64,000 nt of DNA from Polydactylus sextarius (Eukaryota > Chordata > Actinopteri > Polynemidae), in NCBI GenBank assembly GCA_016801845.1, contig CM028906.1, positions 12,404,501 through 12,468,500 of the forward strand, given 5' to 3'. The notes under the pieces were generated by a model. It made no database searches and had not been told where the DNA came from. It worked only from the letters and a program-made list of their open reading frames with translations. Below, piece after piece: positions 25,667-37,600 of the stretch. Within the stretch, counting starts at the first letter, position 1, and every line of letters begins with the position of its first letter. The translations under genes and the position numbers were made by a program.

Positions 25667-26388
25667 AGGATGCGAATAGCTATGGCTGTCACAGATGCCA
25701 CTGTCTGTGTTGCTGCGCCAAGTGGATGTGATTAAATTGATTTGCTGTAACAGGGTCAACAATATTAGAATGGGACATGAGTGAAGTGATGGTAAAATTG
25801 AAATTTATTTGGATGAATCCAAATATTTTATTACTTAATTTTAATTATTAGTTTATTGTTTAATTCTAACAATTGTTTAATTATTAGAATTAATGCACAA
25901 AAAACATGTAATTGGTCATACCCTAACTTAGCACTCATGTGTACAGCAATTAAATGTTGAAATGAAAGGTTTTTGTACAGCCTTGGAATGCATGTGAGTC
26001 TCATTGTGCGCTGTCATGCTGTCACACACTGGTAATCACTGCATCAAGGTCAGTTAATCAATTTGAGAGTGAAAACAAGGACAGTTTATCCTCACCTCAA
26101 CACTATAATACACGGTAGAAGACCAAATGATCCTGTTTCAGTGTATCATCTGAAGACAGTACTGCAGTGTCTTCAGGTAGCCACTGGTGGGCAGATAGCT
26201 GTGAGTGAGTGAATGAATGAATAAATGAATAACTGAATGAACTTTATCCTTTGAAAACAAGACAAATGTAAGTAAGTTTCCAGTGGAACTGCCTCACATT
26301 GTCTGTGGCTGAGGCAGATTTGTAATTTGGCTGAGAATCAATCAACAATTCATATGATATTGACTAATTTTTTCAGCCATTTTCAATT

Positions 26389-26390
<2 letters not shown>

Positions 26391-26448
<58 letters not shown>
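26391..26448. repeat. (AT)n microsatellite
   Basis: A near-pure AT array of about 58 bp, followed after about 30 bases by a poly(T) run. Confidence 0.97.
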
Positions 26449-26451
<3 letters not shown>

Positions 26452-27904
26452 TGTGGTTAGAGCTTGCAAGGTGTATATATTTTTTTTTTTTTTTTTTTTC
26501 CAACCAAATCCAAACCCCAGTCTTAAGGTTTCACCTTGTGATTTCATAAAATGCCCTTAACAACATTTTATCATTAAAATTGTTTGGTGGTTAATGCATT
26601 ATCTGAAAGAGTACACATCAGATTGATCAATAATTAAAATTGTAGTAAATCTCAGCCATAATTGAAACCATCTGCAGATGACTACTGAATGGAAACAGGC
26701 GGTAAAGCCTTTGTTAAATGTTGGCTTTGACGTCTGAGTCTACACACTTCTGATCAGTCACTGATGGCAATATGAGAGACAGCTTGTGAACAATGAAAGA
26801 AGAATTTCATACTGAGACAGTCAGCTTATTATGATGAGTGCTTTTCATTTTAAAAGACTGCTGCAGCGATGTACTGTTGCACTCCCATAAAGTTGGCGAC
26901 TTGCAACAGACGAATGAAAAATAAAAAAAAAAGCTTAAATCAATGCAGGGTGGACTGAGACAGTCCCCCAGTTTTGACTCCCTAATTTGGTTCCACTCCA
27001 AAAGACTGGATCTTCCAATTGTCAAGTCTTTTTTAACACCTTCTGTCCCGGTAAATGCTTTTATCTGTTGGATCTCGCAGTCACTGTAGTAAAGGTTTTT
27101 GGTCCTAAAACCAACCAACCAGGATTCCCCACCTTGACATGTAAATTTACTTTATGTCAAAATGTACCATTAAAATAAAGTTTCAATGAATACATGCCTT
27201 TAATAAAGTGTCTGTCAATTGTGCTAATAATCTGAGTAGCCTTTGCTGAGCAAGCTGTCAAAAGGCACATCCTGTGTGTGCACTGAGCGCTGCTTCTATT
27301 CAGAGCCATTTTCATGCCAAAGTGGACAGAAAGGGCAAATGTAAGTCAACACAAAGCAGAATGTGCTGCGGGGTCATTACAGCCAAGATGTGGAACATTC
27401 TTTATACACCTTAAATGGATTTTACCTATTTTATAGAACTATTTTGGCTGTGTAACATATATAAAGCTTTTTTTTCTTTTCACAGCCCCTTAACAGTAAA
27501 AATAGCAGAAAGGCAAATGTGTTATACGGCACTGACGTACGACAGCTGGCCTTCAGCCTGTGATCCACTGACCCCTCGGCACACCAGTACCAATGATTAT
27601 GGGATGGCCTTGAGCTGTTTTTTTTTTTTTTTTTTTACCTTATATAATATATAAGTCACCACAGGCACAGATGCAGAACCTATGTGTCCTTTTTATATCT
27701 CACTGGGGCATGTGGCTGTAATTCTGTGTTGTGCTATAAACTGCACATATTTTGCTTACAGAGACATTGCACTGCTGGTGATGATGATATGATGATTTGA
27801 CTGAGGACCTAAGTTAGCTGAGTTAGTTGGAATGGGTGTGTAGTTGAGAGCACTAGTCCATGTGGTATTTAATCAGTCCACTGCAAACTCTGCTGTGCCT
27901 GAGA

Positions 27905-28330
27905 TCTGTTAAAGGTATAATATGTAATATATGAATTTTCTATGTAGAAACAACTAGACTAATAATATAGATTCTGTTGAGTTGTGTACTTAAATTATCA
28001 CAGACCTGGGAAAAATAATATGATGCTAGTATTATTTTTGTTAAGCTAACACCCTGTCAAGTGGTCAAGATTGATCTGTTTTTAAACAACAGTTTAACAA
28101 TATACTTCATAGATCTTGGTTGTTTTTAACTATAAGTTTTAAGTTATCAGAAAAACAAGCTGAACAAGCTTTGCCGCGATGTACCGTGTCTGCCAAAACA
28201 GTTGTAGGATGTAATTGCTCTATTAATTTTTTTTACTGAGTTTAATCACCAGGGCTAAAGTTTGTTTTGGAGAGGTAGAGATTTAGCTCAGATTAAAAAC
28301 TTCCTATATGTGTAGATCAGCATGGGCTCA
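27905..28330 (+). repeat. Possible diverged dispersed repeat
   Basis: The start taaaggtataatatgtaata and later segments (ctgaacaagctttgccgcga, tgtaccgtgtctgccaaaac) have the feel of a fish interspersed repeat. I cannot name a family or set ends. Treat as a suggestion. Confidence 0.2.
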
Positions 28331-29060
28331 GGCTCCCAGCTCCTCTGGGACAGTTTTTTCTAACATGAAGCTGCTTTTTTTCCCTGTGTTTTACTGGTTT
28401 TAATTCCCTGGTCCGTTTGTTTTTGGGATGGAATGGATCGTAGTAAAAAAAAAAAAAAAAACAGCTCCTGAACGAGTGACAGTGAAAGAGAAGTTGACAT
28501 CACCAAACTTTGGCTATTGTATTTCAATGGAGAAACTCCTCGTGGCAGAAAATTACTTATTCTGCGTTTAAGTTTGCCGCAAATGCCAACAGCTGAATTC
28601 ATTAGGCCAAGTACATATCACATCTTATTGGAGATAGATCTGGAGCAGCTGGGCTGAAATAGTCATTGTCTCACTCACTCTGTCATACACTTATTCACTA
28701 ATTGCCTATCTGCCCCCCATTCTACAGATGACATACTGAGCTGGTCGAGTCACTGTACATTCTCGCTGCAATACAGCTGCACTGTACAGCATGTTCTTGT
28801 TTATGATGTTAGACAGAAGCCATTTTTAGAAAGGTTCCTATTGAGGTTCCTCCTTCATTGAGACAGCTCTATAATTTGAGAGATTTGGCTTTATTAACAT
28901 CATTTGTCATTATTTATCGTTATCATTTTTGGTCTGAACATTATCTTATGGATTTCATGAGATTCTGTTTGCTGATTCCTCAAATGTGACACTTGTAAAA
29001 TGTACTTTTCCCATAGTTTGTGGAAATGATCTAACTTTTCTTGTGCATGAGTTTGTGAAC

Positions 29061-29082
29061 GTGTGTGTGTGTGTGTGTGTGT
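29061..29082. repeat. (GT)n microsatellite
   Basis: A short pure GT run. Confidence 0.9.
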
Positions 29083-29472
29083 CCTTATCTGCTGTATTAA
29101 TTTCAGCCAGAAGTGACAAGGGATGGTTTGAAGTCATGCTGGCGAGTGGGAGGTCCGCTCTGCATCATCGCTATAGCAGGCAAAATGAGGACGCCAGTTC
29201 GCACCTCCAACTTGGCAAACACTCACTCATATCTGTTAAGATGCCAGGATGCTTTTGCACATGCATTCTTCGGTATGCAGCCGTGGCTCACCTATTAATT
29301 ATTCAAGAAGAGAGTTGTAGATATTTAATGTTGTGTTGCAAAGGACTTTTTTTTTCAAATACACTTTTCCTGCACTGCCTTTGTCTCTTTTTGTTCCTTT
29401 GCAACTCTTTCCTGTTATCTCTCAAATTGTGTCTCTTGCTAGAACTTGTGGCTTTGCAGCCAAAAGTCAGCC

Positions 29473-29476
<4 letters not shown>

Positions 29477-29503
<27 letters not shown>

Positions 29504-29527
29504 GTTGTGTGTATATGTGTGTGTGTT
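29477..29527. repeat. (GT)n microsatellite, imperfect
   Basis: A GT run of about 50 bp with small interruptions (tgttgtgtgtatatg). Confidence 0.95.
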
Positions 29528-29922
29528 TGACGTTGTGCACCCTTGTCATGCTTCAGGAGATTTTGGAGCATTAAACAGCACGAACAGGATCCTCTCTACT
29601 CTCATCTCTCCATGTCTGCATTATTAATTGTCTAAGGTACCAGCCATGGCTTTTTTGGACCCTGCAGGCTCATGGCACTAAGTATCCAAAATTAAAAGCA
29701 GAGATTGCATCCCGTTGAAAGAGATAGTAATACTTTTTAAACTTGCATTTGGCTTCCACAGAAGAATATGCTGATTTAATTTATGAGTTAAAGAAATAAA
29801 GGGGAAAAAATGACACAGAAGCTTAGCAATATCTTTATTAACTTATGTCTTTTTCTTGCATGTTGTTGTATCTGTGTGTTTGTGTGTTGTATTGTATTTG
29901 TATTATTGTATTGTTGTGTTAA

Positions 29923-29985
29923 AGTACAATTACTAGTCTTTCATAAGACAGAGAGGGAGCCATCACAGAGAAACGGGGGACAGTG
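29923..29985 (+). repeat. 63-bp repeat copy A, adjoining a (GT)n run
   Basis: This copy is the reverse complement of 33894-33956, with 61 of 63 positions identical by direct reading. The two differences are ggagcc/ggaacc and aaacgggg/aaacaggg. It is followed at once by a short (GT)n run to about 29999. The two copies are about 3.9 kb apart, inverted, inside the same intron. Confidence 0.9.
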
Positions 29986-30362
29986 TGTGTGTGTGTGTGA
30001 GTAGCTTGTAGTTGAGAGGGATTGGTCAATGCAACATAAATGGGGGTGGAACACATTCATCAAGGTGGCAGAGATTTGAGACTGGAGGGGCCATCCAATC
30101 AACAGCAGAGAATAAAAGGGGAGAGGCATAAAAGTCCGTACGGCAAGGTCATTTGAAAAAGAAGCTGATAAGACGAAGGGATCAAATCTCCAGTACAGGC
30201 GAGGCCCTCCTCTTGATTTCTGTCCCCATTAACTAAAGCCCTCGTCTGGCTTGTACAGTTGCAGCCACGCCTCAGCTGTCTCTTACAATGAAGGGGAAGT
30301 AAAAAAAAAAAAAGAAATAGTAAATCTTAAGAGAGAAAAACAGAATCGAAATACCATGTTTT

Positions 30363-30383
30363 TTAATTAATTAATTAATTAAT
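30363..30383. repeat. (TTAA)n short tandem repeat
   Basis: Five tandem AATT/TTAA units, fully self-complementary. Confidence 0.85.
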
Positions 30384-33300
30384 TTGTCATCAGATTTTAT
30401 AATTTTGTTTGTAATTAGGTTTTAACCAAGTCCTCTTTTTATTATATCTTGTTAAGCTATTACATTTAGTTTATGACTAGACCGGGTTACTGTGTTTTAC
30501 CCTCGCATCTCCGCTCATCTGTGATTTGTGGCGTCACACAGATTTCCTCTGCTCTGGCTCTTTGTGTATCAGAGCACTGGCAGCTGTACTGCTCTCAACA
30601 CTGCAGTATGGATTTAGTCAGTTGGTAATTTTACCACAGTCACAGTCTGGTATACACACACATACACATAGAACTCACACACAAAACCACGTGCACAGAC
30701 ACAAACACAGTCAATCCTACAGCAGGTTTACTATGTCACACTGGGGGCTGCTGTGTAATTGGGTGAATCTGCTCTCCAGCACGCTACAGAGATAGCCCTT
30801 TAAAATTTCACTTCACTTCTGGGAGTGTAAACAAACCTTGGGATTACGAGGGGTGTAAATCCACATCCCACCATTTCTATTGCCCTCCTCCTCTGTCATT
30901 TATTTTTCCACTTTTTTTCTGTTGGCCACCTACTTTGAGAGTTTAGCGGTGTGTTAGGAATGTTTGGACATCTCTGTCTTCCTCTTTTTTTATGTTATCA
31001 AGAGCATGAATCCATGTCTTTCTCCATCCTGGATACAGGTACATGTGGTTGTTTAAACTTGTGCCAGTAGGTGTGTGTCATGGCCATGTATTTTAGCATG
31101 TCTGTGACGGCGTGCAGCTTTTCTTTCTGTGTGTTCTCAGTGATGGATTGCTTGTCGGACAGCAGCATAGCAGTGCTCTCGCTGGCTGACGGAGACATTA
31201 AGTCACTAGTCACGTAGACATAGTACGTTTCAGCATTCCTCTGGGAAAACACGTTAACCCTTCTCGCTCCAGGATGGCTGTCAGATGACAGAGTGTGTTA
31301 CTTAGGAGGTGCTCAACACTAAAACCCCCAGCATTGGCCAGATTTGGTGGAGTTCAGCATCTTAATGTGGCTGTCTCAGAGGTGAGGGACCTCTGTCACA
31401 CGTTGCTTTTTGGACCATTTGACCAATTGCTGGGTTTACAGGCCATAGACTGTGTGCTTCCAATGTCATTGACAGACTTGAGGTTTTATTTTACTTGTGC
31501 AGGCTGCAGAAATAGAAAATATGTAATTGACTGAGAACATCTTGCAGTGCAGCAGCCTGGGGGAGTCATTGCTGAGGGAGGGTAGCAACGCTTCCCTCCA
31601 ACTCTGTCCTTTGTTTTTAATGAAACATCGTGCTGCTGCTGCCCGGAGAATATGAAAATAACGCTCTCTGAAAGAATGTGAGCTTCACATTTGCATGTAA
31701 AGCAAATTAACTTTTTTCTGTTACACATCACTGTTAAAAATCCCTTGAGTTACCTATATATACCTTTACACACAATGTTACATTTTGACTGCATTAGTGT
31801 GATGTGTGCCTAACTTCACAGATGCTTCCTTTTTTCATGCCTTATTTTTAGTTTTAATCAAATTATACACATTTATATAGGTCATATTACTCAGATCTGC
31901 AAATTCCTTATGTTTCAAAGTATCAGTGATTTGATAATAAAATATTATTATTCCTTGGTTTTAATGAGTAGCAGTTAAGTTGGAGTTTTTCAGAAGAGAG
32001 AGAAAAGAAACATCCCTTTTCATTTCACTATAGATCTCAGGTCTTGATCCCCTTGTGTTGGTGTAGTTTGATCAGATTTCACAGACAATTACCTGGTGAC
32101 ATCACTATCACATTTACAAATTTGCTTGAAAAAAATCTATTTTAACACTAAATCGCTATTGGAGTCGCAGACACTTTAAACTTCTGATGAGAGAACAGAC
32201 AAAAACTGAAAAAGTCAGAAATCTCTCCAGTGAACCTAGAAAACCCGGCAGATTATTGTGCGTTCATCTTGGGCTCCATAGCTCGTAGTAGGAAGCTGAT
32301 TGAGAAAATGTGTTCTCAGGGTTTTTAATAAATGATCACAAGCTAAGATTGACTTGACTGAAAATTAATTGACTTAACTCAGTGTGGTTAAAAGAATTCC
32401 TTAGTCAAAAATGTGGTTGTGCTCCTCTCCCATCTGGAATTAGCAAGGCTTGTTCCATGTGTGCACAGGACTGTGTATTTTTTTTTCTTTTGTCTGGGTA
32501 TCAAGGGGAGTTTGGTGAGATTTCATTTGCTGTTTTTCTCCCTACTGATGTGGGCAAGTGGTTGACAGGAGGATTTGATTCGGAGGACATTTGCTGCTGC
32601 AGCTCACTGTGAGAAGCTTGAACTTGACATAGCAGCGGGCACAACTGCGCAGTTTGTGGTTAAACAAGAATCCTCAAACAGGAAGTAGAAGTTGTATATC
32701 AGACCAGTCATTCTTATTCCTTTTGTGTTGTGTGTTCTTCTGTCTATATGGGACATTTTATTTATTCATTTATTTTTTATTTCCAGTGCTACATTCTTGT
32801 TAACATTACATTACACACAAGCAAAACATGGTACAAAACATGATAATATTGAATCCAGTATTTTTTATTTCACATATTGCACACTATTATTTATATTTTT
32901 CCTCTCAGTGTGTCTCAATGTTATGACCACTCCTACAATACATTGCTTGTATGAACATGAACAGCAGCTTTACATATATGAATATACGCAGTGGGAGGTT
33001 GTCGGCTTGTTTGCCACTGAGCAGTCCAGCTGAAACAGTATTGGGCTGCACACCTCATTAACAACGTATTGGCAACAGTATATACATAACTAATTTATCC
33101 CTGGTATTAAATAATAACTTTGATCTTTGGTTTCCACTCTCAGGAATAAGTGCTGATGTGGCACAGCAAAATATTAACCCCAAGTTCATTTTCCACTATG
33201 GTTTCACATTATGCTGAAAGTCATTATTATTATTTTTTGGGTACTTTTTTTAAAAAAAAAAAACAACTTTCTTTTAATCGAGGAAGCATAATTTACATTA

Positions 33301-33709
33301 AGCCCCCTGCCCCTGTAGCAGAGTTCTCAAATTAAGCAACATTTTGTTCATTTACCCATGATAAAGTTGTTCATTAGAAAATATACTTTGCCTTATTCTT
33401 TGTTATTACCTTGCTATTGTAAATGCCTTGGGAGCAATTTAACATGTGAAGTGCCCAATTTTCCATCCTGGACTTCCAGTCCTGAACTCTATCTGCATGT
33501 TGCACACATTTTCCTATGAACTAATTAAAGTGAATCAATGACACAACCCTTTCAAATGGCGGCATATGTCACGGCCATCAGTGGGGAACAAAGGACCCTC
33601 TTAATTATTTTGTTCCTGCCGTTCCTGTAAACGGCTTGTCAAGGCGACAGACTCAGAAGCTGACTCCTTGAAAAGGGGATGTCATGTACAGACACAGACA
33701 AGTATTGTA

Positions 33710-33755
33710 TACACACTCACACACACACAAACACATACACACACACACACACTCA

Positions 33756-33798
<43 letters not shown>

Positions 33799-33800
33799 TC

Positions 33801-33835
<35 letters not shown>

Positions 33836-33837
33836 CA

Positions 33838-33896
<59 letters not shown>
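33710..33896. repeat. Long compound (CA)n-(TC)n-(CA)n array
   Basis: About 185 bp of CA repeats with scattered T or A interruptions and an internal TCTCTC block at about 33839-33854. It adjoins copy B of the 63-bp repeat. All long open frames here (TH or CV repeats) are artefacts of the array. Confidence 0.97.
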
Positions 33897-33898
<2 letters not shown>

Positions 33899-33956
33899 TC
33901 CCCTGTTTCTCTGTGATGGTTCCCTCTCTGTCTTATGAAAGACTAGTAATTGTACT
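33894..33956 (-). repeat. 63-bp repeat copy B, adjoining a long (CA)n array
   Basis: This is the inverted partner of 29923-29985. It borders the right end of the 33.71-33.90 kb CA array, so on its own strand it is also followed by (GT)n. The matching microsatellite side in both copies suggests one mobile unit carrying a seed GT tract. Confidence 0.9.
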
Positions 33957-34588
33957 ACAACAATGACAATGTAAGTACTTAAGTGTGACGGTCCCCTTGC
34001 TCTTCAAAAGCGCAGCATCCCTTATCCATCATTGACTCTGGGGAACAATTTCTTGGATGCTGACAACCATATCTTATCTTCAAGGTATTTTTTTCCTCCT
34101 TTTGTAAACCCTCTTCTGGCCCGTGTTATATTTGGCCAAGTTAAATTTTGAGAAGTGTGTTACTGCCTCATATTAACACATATATCCTGAGCTTTCCATC
34201 CTCCGCTGGGTGAGCCTCCTCATTCATTTGCCCTGTTCTTCAACTGCATTCTGCTGCCCTGCTGAAACACACACTTTAGCATGAGTATGCATTAGCACTA
34301 TTATGAAGACTGATGGGCTAAGGGGGAACATGTTTTTTTCCTGCCTCGCAATTATTTACTTTGCATCCCGGTAATCTGAAACACTTACATCTTCCTGATA
34401 TAAATATAAAACCTCATGGTACAGGAGAGGCTCTATATTTAGTCACATCCTGGGCTCTAGATCATATGAGTAGTTGGTGAAAATGGTGAAAATGAAGTGG
34501 CAGGAGGTTTGAGGCTGTACTGGTAAATGACAAAAAGTTCACATGTGGCAGTTATTTATGAGAACACTTATTTGTTTAAGGGTTTCCC

Positions 34589-34632
34589 TAAATGCCCATC
34601 TGCAGTGTTGCCATAAATGCCCATCTGCATCC
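34589..34632. repeat. Short tandem duplication
   Basis: The phrase taaatgcccatctgca occurs twice in direct tandem, about 25 bases apart. Confidence 0.85.
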
Positions 34633-37600
34633 CAGGAACCTAAAACTGGCTTTGACTACTGTAGGAAAATCAGTTGGCAGCCCTCCAAGTATGTCATCTT
34701 CTCCTCTGAGAGAATAGATGGACTGAGATGGATGGATGGATGAAAGGATGCCTCGACTCGCTTGTTTTCTCCACCTCGTTACAACTGTTTCTGTGTTATC
34801 AAGAGCTTTGGCACGCCGCACTAAAACACAGCACTACACTTTGTAGTTGACAATACTCTGCCTCACAGTGCTAATCGCCTCTTAATTCTAGCATTACTCC
34901 CCATTCGTACGTGCACATGCATTTCAATCAAATAGGTGATACTGTCCAAAAATAGTGCTGGCAGCATTGCCTGGAGAGATGGGCTGTCAGTCTCCCTGTC
35001 TGATCATGAGCTATTATCCTCTCTGCCCACAGACAGGAGAGAGAGCTACACCAGTGTCTATGTGATCATGATCAATACATAATCACTTTCTTGTCACCGC
35101 AGTGGCACTGTCAGGGGACCATCCAGTTCAACAGACAAGCCATTTTAGAAAAAAAGCTTTGGCACACCATGTTTCTGACCTAGAAAGCAGGGGGGTGGGT
35201 GAACTCTCTTGGTGAAGGCTGGACTCATTTAAACAGTCATTGCCATGGGATGCATGATTACATTTTTTTTTTTTTACTGTGCTGGGTTTCATTACATTAG
35301 TTTACAATGTGCTAATTCAAACTAATGTAAGAAAAGTGATGGCCGTGAGACCAGAAGAAAAATATTTACTGACAGAGAGACCTGCTGAATACTGAATGCG
35401 TGCCTACTCCGCTTAAACATGCAGTTGCCATAATTTATTACATGGCTTCATAATCGACTAATAAATGCAGCCTGAGCTTTGCAATTTCTCTTTCACATCA
35501 CATCATGTCCCTCCACAGTCAAGAAGTCTATTTTTGTTGATAGTAATCAAATTATCACTGACAGCGAGTGGGGCAAAAAAAAAATAAAAATAAATAAATT
35601 AAAAAAAGAAAAAAAAAATCGACTGTGAAGATTTTTCCAATACAATGTCAAATTTACCTGAGTGCAAATATTATAATGTTAGAAAAGCTTCTAAAAGTCT
35701 CTCTGCAGCTAATGCCAGGTTTACAAATGTTGGATTAAACAGGATCAGTGAAATAAACAGATATTTAGAAAATCAGTGTTTATTTTATTCAAGAAAAGAT
35801 AATGCATGTTGATTGAACATGAGCTCTTCGGTCCATTGTTAAATGTGCCAGACTCAAACACACAGCCTATTTATTTTTTATTTTTATTTTCCTTGTTTCT
35901 TGTAGGATGATGGCTTACAAATAAATATTAAAAGAGCATTTACAGTTGCATAAACACAGACAAAAGCACATACAAACACTAAAACAATGCCATAAACCAC
36001 ATGGCGCCTAAAACAAGAAAAGAAACATATATACACATAATTAACACACAAGCTCAGACAAAACCACTATTAGTAAAACAATAACAAAACCACTGCTCTG
36101 AATTATGACAACATGTTTGATTGTCCAGTAGTCTAACAACTGTCACACTTATATGCTGGTCAGGTTCGCCAAGATCCCTTGTCTGTTTGGTGTTGAGTTA
36201 TTTGTAGTTTGTCTTGGCAAAGGTACCCAGACTGTGACATGACCTTTTGTGAACAAATGGGTGGAAAAAAAGAAAAAACAAGTTTGAGAACAGCATTGAT
36301 TGAAATGTTGTTCAAATAAAATTCTGAGGCCATTAAAAAGGTTGTCCTAATAAAAGGTCACATTTTATCTTGTTTTGTATCTAAATTAAGAAACGCCATT
36401 TGTTAGTACCCTTTAAACAAACATGAATGGATTTCTAACAACCTGCAGTAGAGCAATACACTGTGAACACTACAGTGACATGATCAAGTTGATACCTGTT
36501 AGCAAACATTTAGCAGACATTACCATTCAGTTGGAGGTTTTTCGTGTCATCTGGTGTATATAAGTTAAATTTGCCACTTTTTTCTCCACCATTTCTTCAC
36601 TATTCTCCACCTTTTCCTGAGACAAATATATACTTCTTAAGCTTCTAAATGCTTCACTGTGTTCACACAGGTTATTGCCAATTATGTTTCTAAGATAGTA
36701 CAGGGGATTTATTTCAGACTACAGGTAGCCACTTCAGTCATTAAATATATACCATTTGTGAGTAGAAGTGCTTTAATCACAATTACTTGCTTCAAAATAG
36801 TAAACTTTTTTTTAGACATTTTTATACTGAGCAGGCTAATTTAGATAAACAGTCATTGTTGACATGTTGCAAGCTTATCACAATTATGTGTGAGCATTTT
36901 GCTGCACTGTGTATGTGCAAGTACCATGTAAACCATTATTTCAAATAGTATTGCTAACAATGGTATATATAGTTAATTTAGAGTTTATCTGTACTGCCAG
37001 GCTTTCTTGTGTTCATCCAAGTTTTTCCCAACTTCTTGACAGAAACGCTGTCTACTCACAAATGACATCACTTCTATTTCTTACTTCAGAACTTCGACCT
37101 CTGATGTAAATGAACGCAGCGTTAGATGCTAATTAGTGTCCCTTATTTCTCACCAAGTAACTCGTAGCTAACAAGCAAAAATTTTATTTCATTTGAGTTT
37201 GATAGCTGTGTTCTCAAAAACAGCCATGTTTGTTCAGCATTTTACTTTTTTTAGCTACTCGCACCCACTGTTCAGCTAATAGCTGTAGGCCATCAAACAA
37301 TGTGATGTTTTTTTTTTCTTCTGAGAAAACAATGAAACATCTAAAATCTGCTTTGTGCATACCTTACTGTAAAAAAAAAAAAAAAAAAACACACAAAAAG
37401 AAGAAAAAAAACATCCATAATTCTATGTTGTTATGAATACTTCTGGCCCTCTGGCCCTCTCTCCAGTTATCCCTATCCCTCTCTCTTTCAACCCCTGCAG
37501 TGTGAAACCAGTCAGACAGAACCAGTATTGTTTTACCCGGGTAGGGCTCACAGCAGGGCACTGTTAGCCCCACGCCTTGTGCAGCCCACAGCTCTCCCCT

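Noticed and set aside
28986..29627. 213-codon plus-strand open frame, the longest in the window.
   Set aside because: It depends on two GT arrays (VCVCVC), has no domain, no splice-consistent boundaries and no family resemblance.
33653..33966. Several 79-95 codon frames rich in TH or CV.
   Set aside because: They are translations of the compound CA array.
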